Part shown: piece after piece, positions 34,601 through 45,300 of the stretch
Layout: each line of letters opens with the position of its first letter
Numbering within the stretch: position 1 is the first letter of the stretch
Origin: Patiria pectinifera
Taxonomy: Eukaryota > Echinodermata > Asteroidea > Valvatida > Asterinidae
Assembly (NCBI GenBank): GCA_029964075.1
Contig: CM057150.1
Coordinates: forward strand, 434,001-498,000
DNA length: 64,000 bases
Reading direction: 5' to 3'
The notes under the pieces: generated by a model
Databases searched by the model: none
Told to the model about the DNA's origin: nothing
The model's input: the letters and a program-made list of their open reading frames with translations, nothing else
Made by a program: the position numbers and the translations under genes

Positions 34601-37600
34601 TAATCTTTTCATATCCAGTTAGTTTCTAGTTTATAAGCATTCCTACCAGGAAGTTGTAGTTATCCTTGTACACATAGCATGTCCTGAGGTCAATGGTTGG
34701 GGCTAACTCTAGTTATTTAATCTGTTCATATCCAGTTAGTTTCTAGTTTATAAGCATTCCTACCAGGGAAGTTGTAGTTATCCTTGTACACATAGCATGT
34801 CCTGAGGTCAATGGTTGGGGCTAACTCTAGTTATTTAATCTTTTCATATCCAGTTAGTTTCTAGTTTATAAGCATTCCTACCAGGGAAGTTGTAGTTATC
34901 CTTGTACACATAGCATGTCCTGAGATCAATGGTTGGGGCTAACTCTAGTTATTTAATCTGTTCATATCCAGTTAGTTTCTAGTTTATAAGCATTCCTACC
35001 AGGGAAGTTGTAGTTATCCTTGTACACATAGCATGTCCTGAGATCAATGGTTGGTGCTAGGGGATAGAACGTCTCCAATGTGTGATCACTAGTTTGTTGG
35101 ATCTCATCTAGACCAGCTAACGGTTGAAGAGGGTTCTTGGATGTCATTAACATGCCTGGCCGACCTCTCACTTGGATCACATTATTTTCTGAAATGGAAA
35201 AAACAAATCCACATGCTTCACTGTAACTGATGACATATTTTTTTTATGGGTTACTTTATTGGTGATATAATTGGGATTAGAACCTGGTTCACAGCAGTTG
35301 AAGGTGAGGATAATCCCACTGAGCCAACCTGACACCCTGAATGTCTTGTCTCTTACCTCTTGTCCAGCTAGCACTAACGTAGTAGTTGGGTGCCTGTGCT
35401 CTGCTAAGAATCTCAGGGTACTGTGGGCCAAGTAGACTACAAAGTCTGATTAAGGCCATTGTCGTTGTAAAACTGAAAGGAAAGAATTGAAAGAAATAAA
35501 ATAATGTGTTCAATGCCTGTAAAGAATGTACAAGAAGAACTTGACAAAGCAAACCCAGTGAAGCTGATTCTGGTTCGCAACAAATTTTACCCAATTGATT
35601 GAAATGGCTATTTACTGGAAGTATTTCCATGCATCTGGTCTGCACAATGGGCCAGATTGAGCCCATTGTTGGCATTACGGGGTACTCCTATATGAGAGCA
35701 CTGCCAGGCTCTCTTTACTAGAATACAACTGGTCTAATTGACAAGCGACAATCAGCAAGTTAGTGAGTCAGTCAGTTTAAGAGGCCTGTAGACTAACCCC
35801 GCTAAGACTTCAACTCTGCTAGAAGCATGTTGAATAACCATTCAGTGCCTGATCATGCCCACAACTACCATACATGTATGACATTTAAATGTTGGGTTTA
35901 TTCAACATGTCCAACAACATGGTAAGCACTGCTTTTGACTTTTTTCAGTTTACCCACATAAGCAGTGCTGCACAGCTTCTCTGTCATTACTCAATTTCAT
36001 GTCCAACTACATGTACATGTACTATGTACATGTCAGTACACTTCAACAAACTTATTTTAAGAACTGTTTGACCTACTGTTATTTATTCAGCACTTAGCTT
36101 GAATCTGTCACTTTGGCTGAACCTGCTGGTAGGGTTAACACTGACCTGTATCTTTTCATTGAGATGAACTTGTTCACTGTATCATATTGTCGGCACTGTC
36201 TGATAGACTGCTCTACTTTTTGGTCCATATCAGGAATCTCTAGAGAGGTAGTCAGGTCCTGAATCTGGTTGGGCATCTAGGTACAAAAATGAACAAATTA
36301 ACGCTGTGTGCTTTGCCTCTAAATCAAAAGCAGTTACAAATTCTTTACAGGTATTTTAAGAGAACTCAATTAAAACTCCTGACAGGAAAACTGGCACTCT
36401 AGACCGATCAATTAAGCCCACTATGCACGTTGACTGTGTCATGCTGCTTGCTGCTTGTTTCATGAACAAGTGCAAAAAACGTTGGTTTTTTGCCAGACAT
36501 TAGTTGTGCAATGAAAGCTGCAATTGGTCAAGGCTTGAATGTTACGGGGCTTAATCCATTCGTGCGCATCACGAGTTAGATGACGAGGTATGTGGCTACC
36601 CTAATGGATCAGTCACTAGGCGTACAGCTGTGAATTGATGGGTAGTAAAGGGAACCGGGTACCTGACTGAAAAAACACATGGGTACCCAGGTACCTGTTA
36701 AAGAAGCCCAACCCCATATTTCAAATATCGGAGGTTGCTGTTCAGATCTATCATAAAGGTTTGCACAATAATACTGTACATCGGTGCATCAATGGAGCAT
36801 CTTGCTTAGGTGTGTACAGTGAGCTTTGTGGTGAAAACTGCAAGTTTTGCAAGTGTCATAAAGATGAATTATGTTTTGTTTTCCTATGTAGCCTGGCTTT
36901 CAATTTGAACATTCCTATAAACAAATGACATTCACAACCTTTCTTTTTCCGGTTTTGGAACCAGTTTCTGACATCAACGATCGGGTACTCGGGTACCCAG
37001 TTCTTAAACATTAACCCTAACTCCCTAGGCCTTTTTGCTAGGATATAGCCTCAATCCTGCAAAATCCTCCAATTGGCCTCATGGAAAAATAGCATATAGC
37101 CTCAATCCTGCAAATTCCTCCGTTGTTTCTTGAATATGGTTCATGGAGGGGTGACCACTTCCTGAATCCTGCAAAATCCTCCGGCCATGACTGTCAATAG
37201 GCTGAGGCAGAGGCAGTGACATCCTGGAGCAGTGCGGAGGATGTCAAGTATAATCAAGGACTAAATTTATGCACGGCTGAGCATAAACAACACAAGGTCT
37301 GGCCCAAGACCTTGACACAGTGCGTACTCCGAAATCAGCAATGCACTTTGGCCATGTAACCTCAATCCTGCAAATTCCTCCAATTTGCAAAAAGGATTTT
37401 GGAGGATTCAGGGCGGTTAGGGTTAAGAACTTGTGTAACATTCATGTACCTGTCCGTTTCCCATGAGTTTGCTTTTTGTCAACCACAGCGCCTGCTTGAC
37501 ACCTTCCTGTAATGAGACATCATGGGTGAATAAGTAAGCAACGTCATCATGGTAGTGGGGATTCTCAGGTCCAAAATCTACCCTGAAGATAAGAAATAAA

Positions 37601-38387
37601 CAAATTAATAACGGTGATCAATGGGCAAAGGTTAAATGGGTACCTTCAAAACTCCAACCTTTCTGCACGCAGTCGTGACTCATCCACTACAGAACCTTAT
37701 AAATCAACTAGTAACATTTCAAAGATAAAATGCTTCTGGGTAAATGGATAATTCATTTACGAAGAAAATGTGAACAAAAATGTACAACAAAAGCAAATTT
37801 CCCTTTCATAATGAACACGTCTGCGAGTGCCATTGTTTTTCAGTACTTTGTATCTCAGCAAAATATGTATGGTTATGTAAGCTTGAGTTAAAAGAAGGCA
37901 AAGAACTTCAAAGAAGCAATACTTTCTGCAAAGGATTTTTTTCTAGGAAATTTGACAAGCGATACATGCAGTAAAGCAATCATATGTATTAACGACTTGG
38001 TTCATGTTCAAAATACATGTACGTAGTCTGGAGGAAACTCAGACAGGATGTGACAAGATGCACAAGACAACTGCTCCTTCAAGACCTTGGCTGCAGAAGG
38101 ATGTAGGCACAAATTAACTGACAAGGTTAGTTAGTTAGTTACCTGTTTGAGTATTGTGGATGGTTGTTGGGTAATTCAACTCGTGGCGGTTGTTCAATTG
38201 CAGGTTCTAAGCCCAGCATCTCTTCAACAACTCGATGCAGTGGCTTCTTCTTTTGTTTGTTTTTCTCTATTCCACGTTTCAGGACTTCCGGTCGGTATCC
38301 TCGATGGAAGAGAAGTTGTGATGATACAGCAGGCAGACATCTTGTGAGGATGGTGGCAGCTTGATGTGTTGTATGAAACAGCGCCAT
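28665..38387 (-). CDS. MRPL37: Mitochondrial large ribosomal subunit protein mL37
   Basis: A nuclear-encoded component of the mitochondrial 39S subunit. Minus-strand exons in order: 38387-38143, 37582-37450, 36276-36146, 35472-35357, 35188-35000, 29426-29281, 28997-28665. The phases join throughout and give 430 aa, close to the usual ~420. Recognition rests on the C-terminal half: [33 protein letters not shown] and the terminal [11 protein letters not shown] match the mL37 end, and [26 protein letters not shown] fits the preceding region. The N-terminus ([19 protein letters not shown]..) is basic and hydroxylated, as expected for a mitochondrial presequence. The start was chosen because its ATG has G at -3 and +4. 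The last 57 nt of exon 5 plus its donor are copied 12 more times in intron 5, which also contains a retroelement. Confidence 0.94.
30233..32670 (+). pseudogene. Penelope-like RT + GIY-YIG endonuclease, 5'-truncated, one frameshift
   Basis: The first part (to 31636) has the PLE reverse-transcriptase signature: [33 protein letters not shown] (motif A region), [16 protein letters not shown] (motif B) and WRYIDDVF (motif C, YxDD). Just after YIDDVF a six-T run at 31599-31604 shifts the frame by one; the similarity continues in another frame to the stop at 32668-32670. The second part has a cysteine cluster (CSSRCVVC) and the GIY-YIG nuclease with [20 protein letters not shown] and FYAHR. No initiating ATG is seen because the 5' end is missing. 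The single shift could be a mutation or an assembly error in the T run. Confidence 0.9.
33047..33085 (+). other. Hammerhead-ribozyme-like motif, PLE copy 1
   Basis: GCCT, then CTGAAGA, a 6-bp stem (GAACTT, loop GCT, AAGTTC), GCAACGTC and AGGC, which pairs with GCCT as stem I. Minimal hammerheads of Penelope-like elements have CUGANGA, stem II, GAAAC and a very short stem III. Here GAAA reads GCAA, so the catalytic A13 position is changed. The same motif is repeated at about 33783-33822 in copy 2. Confidence 0.45.
33783..33822 (+). other. Hammerhead-ribozyme-like motif, PLE copy 2
   Basis: Same arrangement and same GCAA variant as at 33047-33085, including the 6-bp stem II and the GCCT/AGGC stem I. 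Conservation in both copies shows that the variant predates the tandem duplication. Confidence 0.45.
37000..37430. mobile_element. Dispersed element with CCTCAATCCTGCAAAATCC repeats and inverted ends
   Basis: It starts GTTCTTAAACATTAACCCTAAC and ends GTTAGGGTTAAGAAC, which are inverted with a small indel. Inside, CTCAATCCTGCAAA(A/T)TCCTCC occurs four times plus one inverted copy. It is related to the repeats at 1190-1560 and near 55610. It lies in MRPL37 intron 2. Confidence 0.65.
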
Positions 38388-38700
38388 CTCAAAATGTTGC
38401 GTCACTTTCTTGGTTTAGTTGTTTAATCTGTAGAATGAGGAGTGATATCAAATCTGGAAAGTGCGATGCCATGATTTTCTTCCTTTTTGTTTTTTAAAAG
38501 AAGTTAAAAGACGCGTGATAAACGAAGGTGTAAATTGACATTTGGGATGTTGGTCTGTCGTACTAGCGACCCACTAAGGAACTATTGTCAATGTAACAAT
38601 TTCTAAAAATCACGCAAAAACTTAACAAAACTACCTTTGAAAGCACCTACTGACTTCTCCACATGTCAAAGACAAAGTAATGGGGCTTCAATGATACTCA

Positions 38701-38910
38701 CAATTATTTTTTGGGTTGCGGAGTTTGTTTTTGAAAAACAAACTCCGCATGTAAATCGTATGTAAATGTACATGTAAATGTATGTGTACATGATGTACAT
38801 CCATACTACCATATACAATGCGTTGATAGATCAAAGCCATGAACATTATTCAATGGTTGCTGTATGATGTTTGGTTGAATTTCACGGATTTGCAACCCAA
38901 AAAATAATTG
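38701..38910. mobile_element. MITE-like element with 19-bp inverted ends
   Basis: CAATTATTTTTTGGGTTGC at 38701-38719 is exactly inverted at 38892-38910. A second perfect hairpin (GGAGTTTGTTTTTG/AAAAACAAACTCC) lies just inside the left end. CTAGCGACCCA occurs on both flanks (about 38565 and 38932). No coding capacity. Confidence 0.75.
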
Positions 38911-39137
38911 TTCTAGCTCTAATAAGAGTTCTAGCGACCCAGTTAGTGGGACTAATGAGCACGAATACTTCTGAAATCAGGAAAGAAGCCTTCTGATTTC
39001 AGAAGTAGAGCAGGCAAGTCGCGCCACACGGCACCAACCGGCCCATAAACGTACTTCCAGAACTGAAAGGTTTTTACGTTTGTAAAACCCTAACAGTTCT
39101 GGAAGTACCATAAACTGCATAGGAAAATCGTCATTAC

Positions 39138-39342
39138 GGAAAAAAAATCCATACTGGGCCACCACTCATAAAAAAGTCATATTTCTTAATATGACCTGAA
39201 AAGTACCAAAAATTGTAAATCTGATGAAGAAACACTGTTTAAGGAGTGCAAAAATTCTTTGATAATACTTTCAAATGTTCTGTCATGGCCCATAGACTTT
39301 GTGCAGGAGCTCTGAGTGGTGGCCCAGTATGGATTTTTTTCC
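39138..39342. mobile_element. MITE-like element with ~30-bp inverted ends
   Basis: GGAAAAAAAATCCATACTGG.. at the left is the inverse of the right end ..CCAGTATGGATTTTTTTCC, including the CCACCACTCA/TGAGTGGTGG part. The element is 205 bp and non-coding. Two small perfect hairpins (38968-39006 and 39052-39107) lie just to its left. Confidence 0.75.
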
Positions 39343-39462
39343 ATATAGGGCCCCGTACCCTACACGATCATGACGATCGCCACGCCAGATTCTTTCCTAG
39401 CTAGGCAGGCTACATCATCCTGTTTATTAATCTCTATTCCAACTCTTATTCTTAACTAAGCC

Positions 39463-40045
39463 TAGCTCTACTGAGTGGAGCGCTGAATTACGGGTACCCC
39501 TCTATGGAGGGGTACCCGTAATTCAGCGCTCCACTTAGCCCCATAAATGTGGCCTATTTACTGGACTGCCTCCGTAAACATAGGCCACACATCCACCATG
39601 TACAAAAACGTGTCGACGGAGCCAAATTTTGATTTTCACATTTGGGCTTACTTTGTAGGTTTTTTTTGCTTTAGAAGCATTCTCACCCTCTATATAGGCT
39701 AATCAGAAAGTGCTGCCTTTTTCAGATGTCCATTTTTCGTGAAATTTCCAGATTCATTTTTACACGTTTTCGTATCAAAATTTCAACATGAAATTTCACA
39801 AAAATTAGACATCTGAAAAAGGCAGCACTTTCTGATTAGCCTATATAGAGGGTGAGAATGCTTTTAAAGCAAAAAAAAACCTACAAAGTAAGCCTAAATG
39901 TGAAAATCAAAATTTGGCTCCGTCGACACGTTTTTGTACATGGTGGATGTCATGGATGTGTGGCCTATGTTTACGGAGGCAGTCCAGTAAATAGGCCACA
40001 TTTTGGGGCTACGCTCCACTCAGTCATGTCAGTAGAGCTAAACTA
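39463..40045. mobile_element. Foldback element with ~240-bp arms and a nested palindrome
   Basis: The left arm (to about 39770) and right arm (from about 39790) are near-perfect inverted copies, e.g. GGCCTATTTACTGGACTGCC, CGTGTCGACGGAGCC, CACCCTCTATATAGGCTAATC and GGCAGCACTTTCTGATTAG. The left arm is split near its outer end by a separate 56-bp palindrome (39477-39532, GCGCTGAATTACGGGTACCC and its inverse) absent from the right arm, so it was inserted later or lost from the right arm. No coding capacity. It lies between MRPL37 and FSTL1. Confidence 0.85.
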
Positions 40046-40496
40046 AGCCAGTGATTATAAGGAGACAATTTTCTTACTTTTTACGTTAGTAAAGAGGAAT
40101 GAGTGTACTAAATCCTCTTCTACTAATAATTCAACTTGTTTGATGTCGAATTTATTCATCAACGAAGCAATAACAACCCATTTATCGGGTTATCGGACAC
40201 AATTTCGAGCGAACAAATCATCACATGGAGGTCGCCATTTTGAATAACTTTTCTCACCAATAGAGGGCCCCGTTCGATATTACGGAACACGTTTTTCTCA
40301 CCAAGAGAGGGCGCTGTTCAATTTTTACCGAACAACTTGAACAACAGTCCTGCCATTTATTTAGACATTTATTTGGGGGCCCAATGATAAGTACATGTTC
40401 ATGTTTTTGGTTCCAACATTCATCATCCCCTGCACATAATATTTGATGAACATAATAAAAGTGCCATGAGGGGGATCTTATCAATGCTTCAGCCAG

Positions 40497-41385
40497 TGGC
40501 GCACCCAGCAGGATTTCAAGTTTGTCAGGGGCGCAGCGCGGCGCGGAAGGCTTTTCAAACTGGGGGGGGGGGGGGGATCACCAAAAGGGGCACTTGTTCA
40601 GAAATAAGGCACCTTCCGTTTGTGTGAAAGATGAGAAAATTGTGAAACTATTTTCGTTCACATTGCAAGGAATACACATTACCAGGAACAAAATTTACCG
40701 ACACAACATTAATATATACTTTTACAAATAAAACTTGCGTGAAATTTTTTAAAACTCTTCAATCAAAAAACCCCAAGTAGGCCTATTCCTGCAATAGTCT
40801 CAATATAGCTGTATTGTTCTCAAATAAGGAATGTTTTCACTTGAGAGAGCCCTTTGGCCTCAGGCACACCGTGGCAGTAACTTTTCTGGGTCCGCCCTTG
40901 AATTTATAGTTAGGCCTATGCAAGGGACCAGTTTTTTTTTCATGAGAGGGGCAGTGTTATTTTTTTTTTTACAGGTCACTTTTCAATCTTGATAGGGGCA
41001 CAGTTTTAATGTAGCAAACAGGGCACTGAGGAGCAGTTTTCTATCTCTATAAATTGTCGGGAGAAGAGCGCTGTTGTTTTTGATGGCCAATTTCCCATCT
41101 CGAGAGGGGCAATATTGTATTATTGCGATCGAGAGGGTGTATGTGCTTTCGAGGGATAGTTTTCCATCTCGAGAAGATTCATAATCTCGTTAATGCGCGA
41201 GGGTTTTGTGTTTTTGAGAGCACTTTTGCATGAAAGAGAGGAGATAATCTTTAGGCGCAATCTTAATGCTTTCATGTGTGCGTTTCAGGGGCGGTTTTGT
41301 TTTCATCTCGAGGGGCACTTTTTTGGCCTAGAAAAATCTGGGGGCAAGTCCCACCCCCCGTCCCCGGTTCCGCCGCCCCTGGTTA
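40497..41385. repeat. Dispersed repeat family rich in GGGGCACTT words
   Basis: CGGAAGGCTTTTCAAACTGGGGG..AAAAGGGGCACTTG here resembles 54126-54190 (CGGAACGCTTTTCAAACTGGGGGC). TTTTTGATGGCCAATTT near 41078 resembles 54358-54375. The 40980-41030 part resembles 58150-58215. These are fragments of one interspersed, non-coding element. A G run lies at 40562-40576. Confidence 0.55.
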
Positions 41386-42383
41386 GGGGTTGGGGAGATG
41401 ATTCCCTCCTTTTTTGTAAGATCTTATGACCTCTGCCCTGTTTTGCTCGCAGAAGAGATAAGCCACATGAATCAGTGTACCCGCAAACTATAGTCATAGA
41501 AATGGTCAGCATGGGGGAGGTTGGCAGTTAAAATTCGCGATATTTATCGTTCTTCAAAAATTTAGGGAATTGTTACATGACAAATAAAATCAATTTACTT
41601 ATCAAGAGCCCTGTTCAACAGCTCCTAAACTGATTTCATGACAAGGTGACAATCCACTGATTGTTGCGATTATTTCCCTTTTCCTTTAAGAGTTAAAGGT
41701 TGACCCAAAAGTGGTCGTATTTCCTCGATAAAAATGAAAGATTACCCAATAAAATGTACCCAGGAGGCAATAGTTACAAATCAAATATAATGGATGGCGA
41801 CGTTAGGCGTTTTCGGTCCGCCGTAACCTGACCGATTCTGCCGGGGGAATTTCTTTTTTTCTCTCTCTTCTAAAAAGTCTCCAAGGAATGCAGGCGAGTT
41901 AATTTTGCAATGGGAGTGATCATGATTAAAACTCTTTGGCCACTACATGCTTGATTATTTGACTAGCAGTCACGGTCTAAATAAGACGTTTGATAAATCA
42001 TCAAATGCGTAATCCTGCACTTGATTTCTTCCTAAATAATATAATATAGTTGCTTGAGGTCGAATTATCAAAACCTTACATTACAACCCCCGTTGAAATA
42101 ATGGACGAGGCCAGGGCCATCCTGACCCTCTTTTCACGAGTCTAAGGTTTCTATTGGCGACTGTGATCAAAGGTACGCGCCAATTGAAAATGTCCGTTCC
42201 CCAGGTAAGCATAAATCGTGATTGTGCTCCCAAGTGACCCGCTAAAATCCTCACCTTTTTACAAAAGCCTTTCACTTCAGAGTTCATTCAGTTTGCCGTA
42301 CGCTGGTGGGTACGGGTGCCAGGAGCTCAGTTGGCGAAACTTTCGTTTTCATTGCTCCATCACTCTGCACTGTAAACGCCACA
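41386..42383. other. FSTL1 upstream region, promoter not resolved
   Basis: The sequence before the FSTL1 start codon is not repetitive. An inverted CCAAT (ATTGG) lies near 42153. No clear TATA box can be tied to the start, and the transcription start cannot be placed by eye. Confidence 0.3.
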
Positions 42384-45300
42384 ATGGTGAGTATTTTAAC
42401 GAAATTTTTACGACGCCTAAATATTAAGTGATGCATTATAATTATACGTATGTCATCACAATGTTGCTGGGGTTTTAAATTAACCAATTGTAAGTAAAAC
42501 ATCACTGTTTTGTGCTTCACCATGGTTCTTCTCACACTTCAAGTGAAGGTGTGTGCCTTGCAGTTCATTTTTTTGTATTCAGCTATCGTTGCTTTTATAA
42601 CATACCGTGAATTAGGAATTGTTGAAAGTTTTGAAGGGTTTAAAACAACTGGATAGCCTAAACTATATTGATAATAATTCACGATATAATTTATCCGAAA
42701 TACTTGTCGAATTTGCAACCAAGAGTGCCATTTTCTGCAAATAGAAAAGCTTGTTGAATTAAAAAAAAAAGAACAACCAAGAAATCATTAAAAAATAACA
42801 AAGTCCAATGATTGAGCTTCATGCTCTGAACAAGTAACCATAGGCATATCCAATTATTTCACGATATTGCAAAGTGTTCGTACAAATTTCCCCGCGGCCA
42901 CATGAACATTCTAAAGTAAAAGGCTGTGAAATATAGGTTAGTATCACTTGTTTGTGATGCTTTATCTAAATTTTAAAAGCTGAAAGTTATTGGTTTTAAC
43001 TTTTCAGGCATTGAAATTGACGTCATTGCTGATTATAACCCTAGTTCTCACCTCTTGTGAAGTTCTGACCAAAACTGGAAAGGTAGGTAGTGATTCATTA
43101 AACTTCTATAGCTCAAAGTTAACTTTATTAGCAGAAGCTTGTCAAATGCATGCCCAATGCTCTTCAAAATGGATAGGTTTTTTTTTAATTTGTATGGTTT
43201 TTTTTCAACGAAACAACCACTTTATTTCGATTTTGGGCGTTGAACGCTGTGAAAAAAGGGGTTACTTTGTGCACAAAATAACCCGCCGTGCGAGAGCCGA
43301 ATCATTGTATGTTAGCCAATAAGTCGAATTTTGTGCAGAAATATACGTCGGTTGATTTTTGTTTCATAAGTAAATAACTTTGTTCAAAAGTTAATAACTT
43401 AAATATTGCTAAGAAAAAAGCAATTGGAAGAAAATCGAGTTGAAACTCAAAAAAAGCACGGGAATACATGTTTACAAACGTTTAAAATAATTAATTCGGT
43501 TTCTTGCTGAAAGAGAATGACAGAGATTTCCTCCCTTTTCCCCCAGACGTAGTCGTAAAAAAAATACTAGATATCTAGAGCCGGAATGGCGTCTAATTTG
43601 TTTAGGAATAGCCTTTTTCGTGGGCGCTGTTTGTCAAGAATGTCAACCAGTGCAATGCCCAAAATCGCATAAAAAACACACGAACATAATTTCTCCTTCA
43701 ATTCTCGTTCGCACATTTCTCTCGTACAATTCTGAATTCTGTTTACCAGACTTTCGTAAACACCCATAATGTGTGTAAGTTAAAAAAAAACCAGGATGTA
43801 ACAAGAATGCCTCCAGGTTTTGACTGTTGACCCTAACAATTGCCGCGTGGAGATTTACTTTGTTGTTTTTCGTAATAGTGTGAATTTCAAGCTTCCGCTC
43901 TCCAATTACCTCAGTTTTATTTCATATTTCTTCAATTACGACCTTTGCCCGCAGCCATAAGGCCACTTTTGCACACCACTACGATTCTACTTTGCTCGCA
44001 GCAAAATCCATAATTTAGTTATGAGTGTCCGTGCCGGTAGAATACCAGATTGATTCGGCGTGTTTATTACAAAAATCTCAGTTACAACAAAAAATTCTTC
44101 AGTGCCGTATATGGCGTTGTATACCCTCTAGCTAAAATTGGGGACATTTGTGTACTCCTAACTGACCGAGCACCAGTGACAGACTGGTCGGACTACAAGA
44201 CCACCCAACCAACCACTTGATATTCTTATCTAACGTTATATCTTCATTTCCAAACATAACCCTGAAAAGAATATAGAAACCTACCTTCCAATGAAGTCTT
44301 CTTATTTATTTACGATAAGCGTCTCGGCTTTACTATCGATTACAACGAACTGATTGGCCTATTATGAAGCTACTCGACCTTGTTCTAAAGTGCTTTCTGT
44401 CACGTCTTTTTTTCACAATGAATTCCTGCAAACGTTTTGATTGAGACAGAGGAGGGAAAGATTAAGTTTGCAACCTTGACAAGCAGAGAACCCAATGGAT
44501 GTTAGACAGGTTGACACGAATCGAAACTGATGTCTCCCCCTTGAGCTATTTATGTGGGACTGAGACAAAGACACAAGGACTCGAGTGGTGTGAATGCCAA
44601 AATATCTTGCCGTGCACCGAAGTACCGTAAGCTCTGGCTGGAGCTTCCATGTCACTTGGTGGTCGGTCGGTCGGTCGGTCGGACGGGCGGTCTGTCTGTC
44701 TGTCTGTCCGTCTGTCCCAAAAATTGACCAAAAGTATGGTGTTCCATATGTGCCATCGGCGTCGCATTTTCCGGCGTCGCATTTTTAAGCTCTTGGTAGG
44801 GATCCTTTTGATCGGTTTCACACAAGACTTTTGAGTCTAACACGGCAAGAGTATAATGCACTCGCAATTGTTCATTATTGGGTATGATAAAGGCACAGGA
44901 TAACTTTTTAAAAAAAAGTGTGAAGAACTCTGTTAACGCGACGATGGGAGGTCGCAGTTTAGGCCTTGAAATTTGAGAGAAAAAAATCTCGTCTCCCGCT
45001 AACGGAAAACTTTGTCCAATGGTCGGTTGCTTCATGTAGTTCAAGTTGGCTGTATCTGCTTATTAAGACTGCTAATTAAATATCCTCCTTTGACATCAAC
45101 GGGAAGTCAGGTGAACTGTCATTACATGGACACATGCGCACTGGGCCACTGTTGAGCTCAGTTCACCCGCATTCAGGCCTAGGTCCGTCTAAACATCTAC
45201 CCCACAAGTCAATTTGCCTGGATCCAAGAACCTAGAATCTTACCAAAATACAGATTCGCTATTAATCCAACTATTGATTGAATCTCGTGGAAAAAATCAT

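Larger units (their letters stand above)
29880..35060 (-). repeat. 118-bp x 13 array of MRPL37 exon 5 end plus donor, split by a retroelement
   Basis: On the minus strand each 118-bp unit has a 57-nt block encoding [18 protein letters not shown], a donor GTAGGAATGC, and 61 nt of intron ending in TTAG before the next block. Exon-end positions: 29910, 30028, 30146, then (after the insertion) 33939, 34057, 34175, 34293, 34411, 34529, 34646, 34764, 34882 and the genuine 35000. Copies differ at a few sites: GAT/GAC and GCC/GCA (silent) and single TAT to TGT and CCT to TCT changes. One copy lacks a base in the block. Confidence 0.95.

Noticed and set aside
43567-43767. 66-codon minus-strand frame with a true ATG and hydrophobic middle, within FSTL1 intron 2
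   Set aside because: No recognisable family, no promoter or splice context; length is within chance expectation.
44546-45044. Frames with [15 protein letters not shown] or SVGRSVGR
   Set aside because: Translation of a tetranucleotide microsatellite.
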